Part shown: one piece after another, positions 1-7,021 of the stretch
Position numbering within the stretch: the stretch's first letter is position 1
Layout of the letters: each line of letters opens with the position of its first letter
Assembly: GCA_040881945.1 (NCBI GenBank)
Contig: JBBECF010000002.1
Coordinates: 1 to 9,210, forward strand
From: JBBECF01 sp040881945
GTDB lineage: Bacteria > Pseudomonadota > Alphaproteobacteria > Dongiales > Dongiaceae
Reading direction: 5' to 3'
DNA: 9,210 bases
Position numbers and translations under genes: made by a program
The notes under the pieces: model-generated
The model's database searches: none
What the model was told of the DNA's origin: nothing
The model's input: only the letters and a program-made list of their open reading frames with translations

Positions 1-59
1 GGATGTTCGCCGAAATCCCCGCCGCCCGCCTCCGAGCCTGGGGCCTCAGCCGCGGCTGA
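1..59 (+). CDS. 3' end of an unknown rightward gene (partial)
   Basis: An open frame runs from the window edge to a TGA at 57-59 and encodes the tail MFAEIPAARLRAWGLSRG. Its third codon positions are almost all G or C, as in the other native genes of the window. The ATG at position 3 is probably internal. Too little is present to name a family. It is followed at once by a hairpin-rich non-coding stretch, as expected at the end of a transcription unit. The frame could also be chance. Confidence 0.35.
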   Translation, partial: MFAEIPAARLRAWGLSRG

Positions 60-231
60 GCGGCGGTCGATTCCCTCGCCCCCGCGCGAGCGGGGGAGAG
101 GGTTGCGAAGGGTTGGCGCGTCGCCAAGACGCGCCTTACCCGGTCAAACCGCGAAGCGGTTTGACGGGTGAGGGGGACGCCGACGGCCCGGAACACGCCC
201 CAATCCTTCTCACCCTGCGCCTAGTCCCTGA
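60..231. repeat. Cluster of three strong hairpins, intergenic palindromic repeat
   Basis: No gene is visible here. Three hairpins follow each other. In the first, 73-85 pairs with 90-102 (13-bp stem, one G-A mismatch, loop GCGA). In the second, 115-122 pairs perfectly with 128-135 (8 bp, loop GCCAA). In the third, 143-152 pairs perfectly with 156-165 (10 bp, loop GAA), and its stem extends outward through ACCC/GGGT with one bulge. The C-rich and G-rich flanks resemble the compound intergenic repeats common in high-GC alphaproteobacteria, which is recognition by type and not a match to a named family. The hairpins could terminate the upstream gene, but there is no T-run for a classic intrinsic terminator. 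Confidence 0.6.
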
Positions 232-291
232 GTATAACCGGGCAAAGTCGAGGCCTCGACTTTGCCCGGCCGCACCAGCTTGATGTTAGGT
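232..291 (-). other. Candidate terminal attC site with a perfect palindromic stem
   Basis: Read on the minus strand, the site starts with ACCTAAC (291-285), which fits the R'' consensus RYYYAAC and is the exact complement of the GTTAGGT that starts the same cassette at 964-958. After 15 unpaired bases comes a perfect 32-bp palindrome (238-269, half site CCGGGCAAAGTCGAGG), then GTTATAC (238-232) in the R' position. GTTATAC departs from GTTRRRY at one base. The last six R' bases of the final cassette always come from flanking DNA, so this is tolerable. The 60-base length is within the attC range. The lack of a terminal loop and the one-sided 15-base spacer are atypical, so this may be a damaged attC or an unrelated palindrome placed beside a core site. 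Confidence 0.45.
238..269. repeat. Perfect 32-bp palindrome
   Basis: The half site CCGGGCAAAGTCGAGG (238-253) is followed with no spacer by its exact reverse complement (254-269). The bases just outside (A at 237, C at 270) do not pair. It lies 15 bases beyond the ACCTAAC core at the end of the first cassette and may be the folded part of its attC site. It could equally act as a rho-independent-like hairpin for the leftward cassette gene, though no T-run follows. Confidence 0.85.
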
Positions 292-295
292 AACG

Positions 296-946
296 TCATT
301 TGGTCGGCTGCCCCCATTTCACCTCGCCGAGCAAGCCGACGATGAAGCGGTTCGGATAAACGGTGTGTCTTGCAGACGTGCGGAGTGTCCAAGCCCATGC
401 GTGCGTTCCGGATGTTAGCGCCTGCGAGACCTCCCAATCCGACGTGTCTACGGCCCTGACGCCGGGCGCAACAAAGCCTGGAAATTTCGCGTCGGCCATG
501 CATGAAATGGTGCAGATAAGTGGTCTCCTTGGCGCGGCGGTGGCGTCAAGGATGATGTCGCGATTTGTCGGAGCGGTCTCTGCTACTGGCAACGTTTCCG
601 GAAATAGCAACTCAGCCATGCGCCGGGGCGCAACGATGTCTTCGAATCGAGGCCCGATCACAGTTGACCGATCAATAGCACAAGAATTTAGACCCATTTG
701 TACATCGAGCTTGTATTGCCCTGACCGATGGAAGCTGATCTTCGGCCGTGACACAACGTGAGGAGCTTCGATGTTCGGCGGCCGTAGTTCGCCCAAGGCA
801 GGATCAATGACCAGCTCAATCTGCCCGTCCCCCTGGAAGCGGAGGCCCATCATCACGGTGTCGTCTGGACCAACGTTTGCCCACATGAAGTCGAACAGCC
901 GATCACCGACTCGGACATATACTTTCGCTGATTTCGGGCGGGCCAT
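296..946 (-). CDS. Hypothetical gene-cassette protein, 216 residues
   Basis: I do not recognise this family. The protein is soluble-looking, with no signal peptide or membrane segment, and starts MARPKSAKVYVRVGDRLFDF. The middle is rich in short beta-like stretches (residues 30-90), and there are several Trp residues near the C-terminus. The frame fills the first cassette almost completely. Its ATG lies 11 bases after the GTTAGGT core, with GAGG just before it, and its TGA is directly followed by CGTTACCTAAC, the start of the terminal core site. Such tight packing is typical of integron cassettes, whose genes often have no promoter of their own. The base composition is lower in GC than vapC or parC, which suggests transfer. 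Reality of the gene is likely, function unknown. Confidence 0.7.
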   Translation of the reverse strand: MARPKSAKVYVRVGDRLFDFMWANVGPDDTVMMGLRFQGDGQIELVIDPALGELRPPNIEAPHVVSRPKISFHRSGQYKLDVQMGLNSCAIDRSTVIGPRFEDIVAPRRMAELLFPETLPVAETAPTNRDIILDATAAPRRPLICTISCMADAKFPGFVAPGVRAVDTSDWEVSQALTSGTHAWAWTLRTSARHTVYPNRFIVGLLGEVKWGQPTK

Positions 947-957
947 ACCTCGGCGTT

Positions 958-1020
958 ACCTAACGCCCGCCTTCAGCGGCGAGCCGCTTGCGGTGCGTCT
1001 GCTGCAAGGAATGGTTGGGT
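958..1020 (-). other. attC recombination site between two gene cassettes
   Basis: On the minus strand the 63-base site begins ACCCAAC (1020-1014, fits RYYYAAC) and ends GTTAGGT (964-958, fits GTTRRRY). The outer boxes pair with one mismatch. Inside, CCTTGCAGC near the start pairs with GCTGAAGG near the end, leaving one extra unpaired G in the first arm. That single-base asymmetry (L'' longer than L') is the feature that orients attC sites, and it agrees with cassettes reading leftward. A small CCGC-AA-GCGG hairpin forms the middle. Cleavage would fall between G and TT at 964/963. The next gene starts 11 bases after the site. Confidence 0.75.
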
Positions 1021-1042
1021 GTGGCTGCATCGCTCACGGTGT

Positions 1043-1588
1043 TCATGCGATTTGAAAAAGGCGGTCTTTCACTCGGGACAACAACCAGATTCCGCGACTA
1101 AACGGATTGTTCGCCAGATTGAGTCGGCTTCGGATGGCCGGGAGCACGAGGTCCCAGTCCCAATCGCCGCCCGATGAATCGCGAACGACAAGAGCAGTAT
1201 TGGGGCCATAGTCGTTCTTCATCTTGCCCTGAAGCCTTTCGACAAGGTGGTTGCTCACCTCGTCCGAAAGACAGTTGAATAGAGGTGGTTCCTCACCTCG
1301 CGCAACTCGCTCGTTGTGAGCGCGAAGGGCTTCGAGGCTACGACTATCCGAGCGACCAACGGCGGCCGTGATATCGCCCGGGCGGTCTTCGGTTGTAGTA
1401 ATCTCAAGATGGAGGGTATTCCCACGGGAGTCCGCGCACCGAGCGTCAGGTATGTCTGCCATCGCCACGACCTTGAAATCGGTTGCAAAAAGCTGATTGT
1501 AGAGGGCGAGAAACCCTTCCGCCGTCGCTTTCTCAATAGCGCGCTTCTCACTCATATGACTAATGCCCGGCAGTTGGCTAAGGGGCAT
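1043..1588 (-). CDS. Hypothetical cassette protein, 181 residues, possible nuclease-like fold
   Basis: I do not recognise a named family. The protein opens with a helical stretch (residues 12-35), followed by PDARCADSRGNTLHLEIT (47-64). A PD, a spacer and a beta strand ending E-x-T recall the core of PD-(D/E)xK nuclease folds with Thr in place of the usual Lys. This is a weak resemblance, not proof. A second conserved-looking block is GDITAAVGRSDSRSLEAL (71-88), and the C-terminal part has a Trp-rich strand (GDWDWDLVL, 141-149). The ATG at 1588 is chosen because GGGAG (1603-1599) lies 10 bases upstream and it overlaps the stop of the preceding gene by 11 bases, which suggests translational coupling. 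ATG 1555 (MSEKRAIEK) is the main alternative. The stop lies 22 bases before the attC site, as expected for a cassette gene. Confidence 0.65.
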   Translation of the reverse strand: MPLSQLPGISHMSEKRAIEKATAEGFLALYNQLFATDFKVVAMADIPDARCADSRGNTLHLEITTTEDRPGDITAAVGRSDSRSLEALRAHNERVARGEEPPLFNCLSDEVSNHLVERLQGKMKNDYGPNTALVVRDSSGGDWDWDLVLPAIRSRLNLANNPFSRGIWLLSRVKDRLFQIA

Positions 1589-1877
1589 GTGGATAATGCT
1601 CCCGGATGAATGCGGCTGCCGCTCCGTCTGTAAAGACATCGTATGGCCATGAATAATGACAATACAAGAAATCGGTACCACCTTCGCGATTCGTAACCTT
1701 CGCCCTGATTTTAAGTTTGGTTCCTACGGGGTGCTTCTCTCGCATCTTCGAGGAGCATTCGACCCTCATCGAAGTGCTGAGTCCTTGACCGGGCAATGGC
1801 CGTGCCCGTATGCGCTCGGCGGCCGGTTCGCCGCGGTTTTCAAAGGTCTCAATCACGACTTCTCTATAGGCCGACAT
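1578..1877 (-). CDS. Hypothetical cassette protein, 99 residues
   Basis: A small protein, MSAYREVVIETFENRGE..., with a predicted mostly beta core: RIRARPLPGQGLSTSMRVEC (22-41), GTKLKIRAKVTNREGGTDFL (52-71), then HYSWPYDVFT (74-83). From memory this resembles a small hypothetical family that recurs in integron cassettes, with the pattern 'RPLPGQG...MRVECSS..RE..PVGT...KVT.REGG..FLY.H'. I cannot name a function. A GTG at 1910 would add 11 residues, but ATG 1877 gives the more natural N-terminus. It overlaps the start of the next gene by 11 bases. Two genes in one cassette is uncommon and may mean that an attC site between them has been lost. Confidence 0.6.
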   Translation of the reverse strand: MSAYREVVIETFENRGEPAAERIRARPLPGQGLSTSMRVECSSKMREKHPVGTKLKIRAKVTNREGGTDFLYCHYSWPYDVFTDGAAAAFIREHYPHAP

Positions 1878-2070
1878 CGCGCTTTGACCGCACTCGGGTT
1901 TTGGTCCCACCAGAAGGTGAGAGGTGTCATTGATAGCACAGTCTCGGTGATGGCCGAGCGGGCGGGGGCAGGATCGTAGATGGGGTCAGAATCGATTTGC
2001 AAGCCGCGCAAATCCGGAGTCGCCTAATCCGCCGCATTGGTGTTCTGCTTGCCTTGCCGTTCGCCCACCT

Positions 2071-2487
2071 TCACCACCCGCGCCGCGCCGCGAACGGGTC
2101 CAGGGTCTTCACGCCGAACGGCTTGAAGTCGCGGGCGTTGCGCGTGACCACGGTCAGGTTGTGGAGGATCGCCGTGGCCGCGATCATGGCGTCCTCGGCG
2201 AGCCGGTCCGGGCGGCTGTGCATCAGTTTCGCCCATAGGCGGAAGGCCCGGCCGTCCATCGGCAGCAGGTTCCAGGTCTGCTCGACGTCGTCGATCCAGG
2301 CCTCGATCGCCGCCGCCTTCGCCGCATCCTGTTCGCGCGTGATCTCGACGCCGGCCTGAAGCTCGCCGAGCGTGACCGCCGACAGGTGAAGCTGAACGTC
2401 GGGGACGCCTTTCAGCCACGCGACCACGGCCCCATGCGGCCGCGGCCGGCGCAGCTCGGAGACGACGTTGGTATCGAGGAGGTACAA
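2071..2487 (-). CDS. vapC: VapC-family PIN-domain toxin (FitB-like)
   Basis: A 138-residue PIN-domain protein, the usual length for VapC. The acidic metal-binding residues appear in the expected places: D5 in LLDTNVVSEL, E42 in TLGELQAG, D99 in AEDAMIAATA, and D120 in TRNARDF. In this family the toxin is a Mg-dependent ribonuclease that cuts RNA, often tRNA or rRNA, and is neutralised by the antitoxin encoded just upstream. The NVVSELRRP start and the TRNARDF end are close to the FitB branch. The start follows the antitoxin stop by 7 bases, so the two are co-translated. All four catalytic positions are intact, so the toxin should be active. GC content matches the chromosome rather than the cassettes beside it. 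Confidence 0.92.
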   Translation of the reverse strand: MYLLDTNVVSELRRPRPHGAVVAWLKGVPDVQLHLSAVTLGELQAGVEITREQDAAKAAAIEAWIDDVEQTWNLLPMDGRAFRLWAKLMHSRPDRLAEDAMIAATAILHNLTVVTRNARDFKPFGVKTLDPFAARRGW

Positions 2488-2494
2488 GGGGCGC

Positions 2495-2752
2495 TCAGCC
2501 GAGGGCCGGCGGAGCCCGGCGCCTGAGGCGGCCGCGCGGCGGCACCGGAATCTCCGCCCGCGGCGCCTCGGCCAGTAGCAGTTCCTTCAGCGTCGGGCGG
2601 GCGGCCCTCTGCAAGCGCCGCCACTCCTCGACCGGCACCAGCACGGCCGCCTCGATGCCGCGCTTCGTGACGATCTGCGGCCCGTCCTTCAGGCTCGCCT
2701 CCAGCAGCTCGCTGAACCGCGCCTTCGCTTGCCAAACCTGCCAGGTTCGCAT
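2495..2752 (-). CDS. Phd/YefM-family antitoxin of the vapC pair
   Basis: An 85-residue antitoxin. The N-terminal WQVWQAKARFSELLEASLKDGPQIVTKRG (4-32) is the Phd/YefM DNA-binding and dimerisation fold, with the family's W-x-x-x-x-A-K-x-x-F-S-E-L pattern. The EEWRRL segment near 42-47 closes the domain. The Pro- and Arg-rich tail (about 65-85) would be the toxin-wrapping part. It binds and blocks the downstream PIN toxin and normally represses its own operon. GGGAGG (2766-2761) lies 8 bases before the ATG, a strong ribosome site. Pairing a Phd-type antitoxin with a VapC toxin is common. Confidence 0.9.
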   Translation of the reverse strand: MRTWQVWQAKARFSELLEASLKDGPQIVTKRGIEAAVLVPVEEWRRLQRAARPTLKELLLAEAPRAEIPVPPRGRLRRRAPPALG

Positions 2753-2832
2753 GCCCGCCGCCTCCCTGAAATCCTGGACGGCTAGTTATCCGACTGGATC
2801 GAAGCGCGCACAAGCTCTCCGCCGTCCGGCAC

Positions 2833-2869
2833 TATGCGATTTACGTTGCAATGTACCGTAAATAGCGTA
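2833..2869. promoter_or_regulatory. Imperfect palindromic operator candidate
   Basis: TATGCGATTTACG (2833-2845) and CGTAAATAGCGTA (2857-2869) are inverted copies matching at 11 of 13 positions, separated by 11 bases. The site sits in an AT-rich island within GC-rich DNA, in the divergent region between the antitoxin (leftward) and the HGG gene (rightward). It covers the whole -35 and the start of the -10 of the rightward promoter, so a dimer bound here would block it. The antitoxin of the neighbouring TA pair is an obvious candidate ligand, which is inference. Confidence 0.55.
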
Positions 2870-2873
2870 TAAT
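2846..2873 (+). promoter_or_regulatory. Sigma70-like promoter, rightward
   Basis: TTGCAA (2846-2851) and a perfect TATAAT (2868-2873) are separated by 16 bases. A perfect -10 is rare in DNA of this composition. Transcription would start near 2880 and read into the HGG-motif gene at 2948. TTGCAA is self-complementary, so it could also serve leftward, but I see no convincing leftward -10. Confidence 0.6.
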
Positions 2874-2947
2874 CCGCGTTCACCCTTCCGCCGGCGGCGC
2901 GCCCAAAGATGCCCCATCGGCCCCTTCAACCGCGGAGCATCCCGCCC

Positions 2948-4120
2948 ATGACCGCACGCAAAACACCATCCTCCCGTGCCGCGACAGCGACCGCGCTGGC
3001 CCTCGCCGCCGAGGCCGGCGTGCCGGACCTCGCGCCGGCGGCCGGCCGGGGCGACCCGGCGTCGGGCCTGCTCGCCACCCTGCTCGCCCACGAGCTCGCT
3101 GCCGGCCACCGCCTGATGATGCGGCTCGCCGGCCGCGCCGACGCCTTCCTTACCCTTGCCTCGCCGGCGGCCGAAACGCCGCAGGAGTGGCGCATGAGCC
3201 TCGAAGCCGCGCGTCTCGCCTCGACCGCCGGCCGCCTGATGGAGCGCTACCGCCTCGGCCTGCTCGCGCTCGCCCGCCTGCGCGCCCCCGACGGCCCCGG
3301 CGAACCCGGCGAGCAGACCGTCCGGTTGGTGTGGGGCGGCGGCGGGCGAAGCGACGGGAACGGCTCGGCATCCGGGGGCGGCCCGGCCCCGTCGGATGGC
3401 GGCCCGGCGCCGGCCTCGGTCTCGACGGCCGGCCGCGGCCTGCCCGCCGAAGCGCGGAGCGCGAAGGCGGGGCGCCTCAACAACGGCAACCGGCCGGGCG
3501 ACCTCGCCGCCGTCCCGCGCTGCGGCGCCCATACGCGCGCCGGCCACCCCTGCCGCCAGCCGGCCATGGCCAACGGCCGCTGCCGCCTGCATGGCGGCAA
3601 GAGCACCGGCCCGCGCACCGCCGCCGGCCTCGCCCGCTCGCGCCGCGCCCGCCTCGTCCACGGCGCCCGCGCCGGCGACCTCCTCGCGCTCCGGTCGGCC
3701 GCCGCCCACAGCGCCCGCCGCCTCCGTGCCGTTGCATGCGCCGCCAACGGTGTCCGGCGGCGGTCTGTAGGGGCGGGTTTGAAACCCGCCCCTACGGCAA
3801 TCGAAACGACACCTCTACGGCGAATGAAGTCCGCCGGACATGGGGTCCATCGCCCGGTTTTTATTTCCCCGCCGGACACAGGTGGAGCGGCGGCCTTGAA
3901 CCACGGAGACACGGAGGCACCGAGATGGCGGTACAGCGGCACGAGCCGGGCAAGTCCGGCGTGCAGGGCGTCCGGATTTCCGCGCGGGCTTCGCCCGCGC
4001 AATTCCTATCGTTTCTCTGTGCCTCTGTGTCTCTGTGCCTCCGTGGTTCAAGGCAACCGCGCCCCCGCCGCCGTGCACATTCGCCCTGCCCAAGCCCCCG
4101 CGAATCGGCTACAGGGCTAA
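2948..4120 (+). CDS. Cys/His HGG-motif protein with a repeat-derived C-terminus
   Basis: A 390-residue frame. The N-terminal part (residues 35-112) is an Ala/Leu-rich helical segment ending in MERYRLGLLALARLR. A Gly/Pro/Ser-rich linker follows. Residues 177-238 are the conserved core: LNNGN, RCGAHTRAGHPC, then NGRCRLHGGKSTGPRT and a basic tail ending LVHG. C192, C202, C212 and H215 could bind zinc. I know this 'C-x-A-x-T-x-x-G-x-P-C...C-x-x-HGG-x-STGPRT' pattern from alphaproteobacterial proteins of unknown, perhaps phage-related, function. From about residue 272 the sequence is translated repeat: VGAGLKPAPT (274-283) and SVPLCLCASVVQ (357-368). ATG 2948 has GGAG 10 bases upstream; ATG 2909 in frame lacks a ribosome site. 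The original gene probably ended near 3760. Confidence 0.6.
   Translation: MTARKTPSSRAATATALALAAEAGVPDLAPAAGRGDPASGLLATLLAHELAAGHRLMMRLAGRADAFLTLASPAAETPQEWRMSLEAARLASTAGRLMERYRLGLLALARLRAPDGPGEPGEQTVRLVWGGGGRSDGNGSASGGGPAPSDGGPAPASVSTAGRGLPAEARSAKAGRLNNGNRPGDLAAVPRCGAHTRAGHPCRQPAMANGRCRLHGGKSTGPRTAAGLARSRRARLVHGARAGDLLALRSAAAHSARRLRAVACAANGVRRRSVGAGLKPAPTAIETTPLRRMKSAGHGVHRPVFISPPDTGGAAALNHGDTEAPRWRYSGTSRASPACRASGFPRGLRPRNSYRFSVPLCLCASVVQGNRAPAAVHIRPAQAPANRLQG
3767..3795. repeat. 29-base palindromic interspersed repeat (VGAGLKPAPT type)
   Basis: GTAGGGGCGGGTTT (3767-3780) pairs perfectly with AAACCCGCCCCTAC (3782-3795) around a single G. This palindrome is familiar from many bacterial genomes, where it is often mistranslated as VGAGLKPAPT or VGAGFKPAPT, as in this frame. 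It lies inside the 3' part of the HGG gene. Confidence 0.8.
3894..4053. repeat. MITE-like element with 15-bp terminal inverted repeats
   Basis: CCTTGAACCACGGAG (3894-3908) and CTCCGTGGTTCAAGG (4039-4053) are perfect inverted copies. Inside, both ends carry degenerate CACGGAG/CACAGAG units, so the arms continue imperfectly for about 30-40 bases. A hairpin (3982-3989 with 3993-4000, loop TTC) lies within. The element is about 160 bases and has no transposase frame. The 'ACCACGGAG-CACAGAG' family is a widespread interspersed repeat that I recognise by sequence, and its mobilising enzyme is not evident here. Confidence 0.7.
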
Positions 4121-4137
4121 AGCCCGCAACGGCGGGC
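4114..4137. repeat. Two overlapping short palindromes after the HGG gene
   Basis: GGGCTAAAGCCC (4114-4125) holds the TAA stop of the HGG frame at its centre. GCCCGC (4122-4127) also pairs with GCGGGC (4132-4137) around AACG. The two are mutually exclusive folds. There is no T-run, so a classic terminator is not supported. The CTACAGGGCTAAAGCCC context resembles another common dispersed repeat, apparently half a copy. Confidence 0.4.
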
Positions 4138-4156
4138 CGCGACCGATGACCTGACG

Positions 4157-6543
<2,387 letters not shown>

Positions 6544-6610
6544 GATGCCGCGCGCCTTCTTCCCGAACGCGGCCTTCGGCGATGGGGTGGGGACCCGCGC
6601 GGATGGTCGC

Positions 6611-6667
6611 CTATGCGACCTCGAGCCGGTCGGCGTCGGAATACGGGTCGATCTCGACGATGATCCG
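6611..6667 (-). pseudogene. In-frame tail cut off from the HTH gene by an amber codon
   Basis: After the TAG at 6670-6668 the same frame stays open for 18 codons, RIIVEIDPYSDADRLEVA, then ends in a second TAG (6613-6611). From memory, relatives of the upstream HTH protein end in a similar 'R.I.VEIDP(Y/F)S..DRLEVA' tail, so this is probably the lost C-terminus of that protein. Confidence 0.5.
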
Positions 6668-6988
6668 CTAGATCGTCGCCCGGGGCGCCTTGCGCCGACC
6701 GATGGTCTCCATGGTGACGAACCCGGCGGCTTCCAGTTTCGCGAGCGTGCGGGTCACGTTCGGCGCTGCGCGTCCCGTCATCTCAGCGAGCTCGGCGACC
6801 GAGCGCGGCTTGCGGTCACGGATGGCCGCGAGCAGCCGCCGGTTCTCCGGGGTCAGCAAGCGCGCAAGGGCTTCCACCGAATTGAAGCTGGTTTTCGCCG
6901 CATCGGCCGGCGCGGCGCGCTCGCCCCGCGCGACGGCCTTCATCTCCTCGCGCAGCGACCGCAGGCTCTGGATCTTGTATCTGGTCAT
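6668..6988 (-). CDS. Winged-helix DNA-binding protein, HVO_A0114/TumA-like antitoxin, apparently truncated
   Basis: A 106-residue protein. After a helical N-terminus (MTRYKIQSLRSLREEMKAVA) comes FNSVEALARLLTPENRRLLAAI (35-56), then the winged helix-turn-helix RSVAELAEMTGRAAPNVTRTLAKLEAAGFV (61-90) with the wing METIGRRKAPRATI. The FxSxEALxxLLTPxNRxLLxAI pattern fits the HVO_A0114-like regulators that act as antitoxins of TumE (DUF6516) toxins. It lies 33 bases after bpt, in the same frame, with no promoter visible between, so it is probably cotranscribed. The TAG at 6668 removes an 18-codon tail that looks conserved. The DNA-binding domain is intact, so the product may still bind DNA. Assignment to TumA is from remembered family patterns. 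Confidence 0.7.
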   Translation of the reverse strand: MTRYKIQSLRSLREEMKAVARGERAAPADAAKTSFNSVEALARLLTPENRRLLAAIRDRKPRSVAELAEMTGRAAPNVTRTLAKLEAAGFVTMETIGRRKAPRATI

Positions 6989-7021
6989 TTCGACCCGATG
7001 GGCGTTGTCGAAGCCGATGGA
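6989..7021 (-). pseudogene. Possible remnant of a TumE-like toxin gene
   Basis: Eleven codons between the bpt stop and the HTH start read SIGFDNAHRVE in the frame of the HTH gene. 'GFDNAH-x-V' matches a motif I remember from the middle of TumE/DUF6516 toxins, which normally lie just upstream of this antitoxin type. If so, both the front and the back of the toxin have been deleted. The stretch is short and could be coincidence. Confidence 0.4.

Larger units (their letters stand above)
285..1990 (-). mobile_element. Integrase-less integron cassette cluster (CALIN-like), leftward
   Basis: All three genes read leftward. The first cassette is bounded by GTTAGGT (964-958) at its start and ACCTAAC (291-285) at its end, which extend to an 11-bp inverted repeat (285-295 and 954-964). 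This complementarity is expected because both halves belong to one attC site in the excised circle. A full attC site (958-1020) separates it from a second cassette carrying two overlapping genes. The stretch is visibly poorer in G and C than its neighbours. The outer end of the second cassette has no recognisable GTTRRRY core, so the right boundary near 1990 is set by composition only. No tyrosine recombinase is visible in the window. Confidence 0.6.

Noticed and set aside
363..1055. Rightward frames across the first cassette (363-761 and 771-1055)
   Set aside because: They run opposite to the gene that fits the cassette boundaries and attC orientation, and one runs through the attC site.
1558..1580. 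Possible collapsed attC between the two genes of the second cassette (AGCCAAC ... CATTAGT, minus strand)
   Set aside because: Both ends deviate from the core consensus, they are far too close for an attC site, and the stretch overlaps coding sequence.
1898..2000. Search for the outer GTTRRRY core of the second cassette or an attI site
   Set aside because: No RYYYAAC occurs on the plus strand between 1021 and 2100, so no boundary can be supported.
2071..2752. vapBC as a third integron cassette
   Set aside because: TA pairs are common in integrons, but no attC is visible between 1911 and 2070, and the pair has chromosome-like GC and its own upstream regulatory region.
2832..2862. Leftward promoter for the antitoxin in the palindrome (TTTACG and CATAGT on the minus strand)
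   Set aside because: The spacing of 19 bases is too long and both boxes match consensus at only four of six positions.
2786..3709. Leftward 307-codon frame opposite the HGG gene
   Set aside because: Gly/Ala/Arg-rich with no recognisable motif. The plus-strand frame has the conserved Cys/His HGG core and a promoter.
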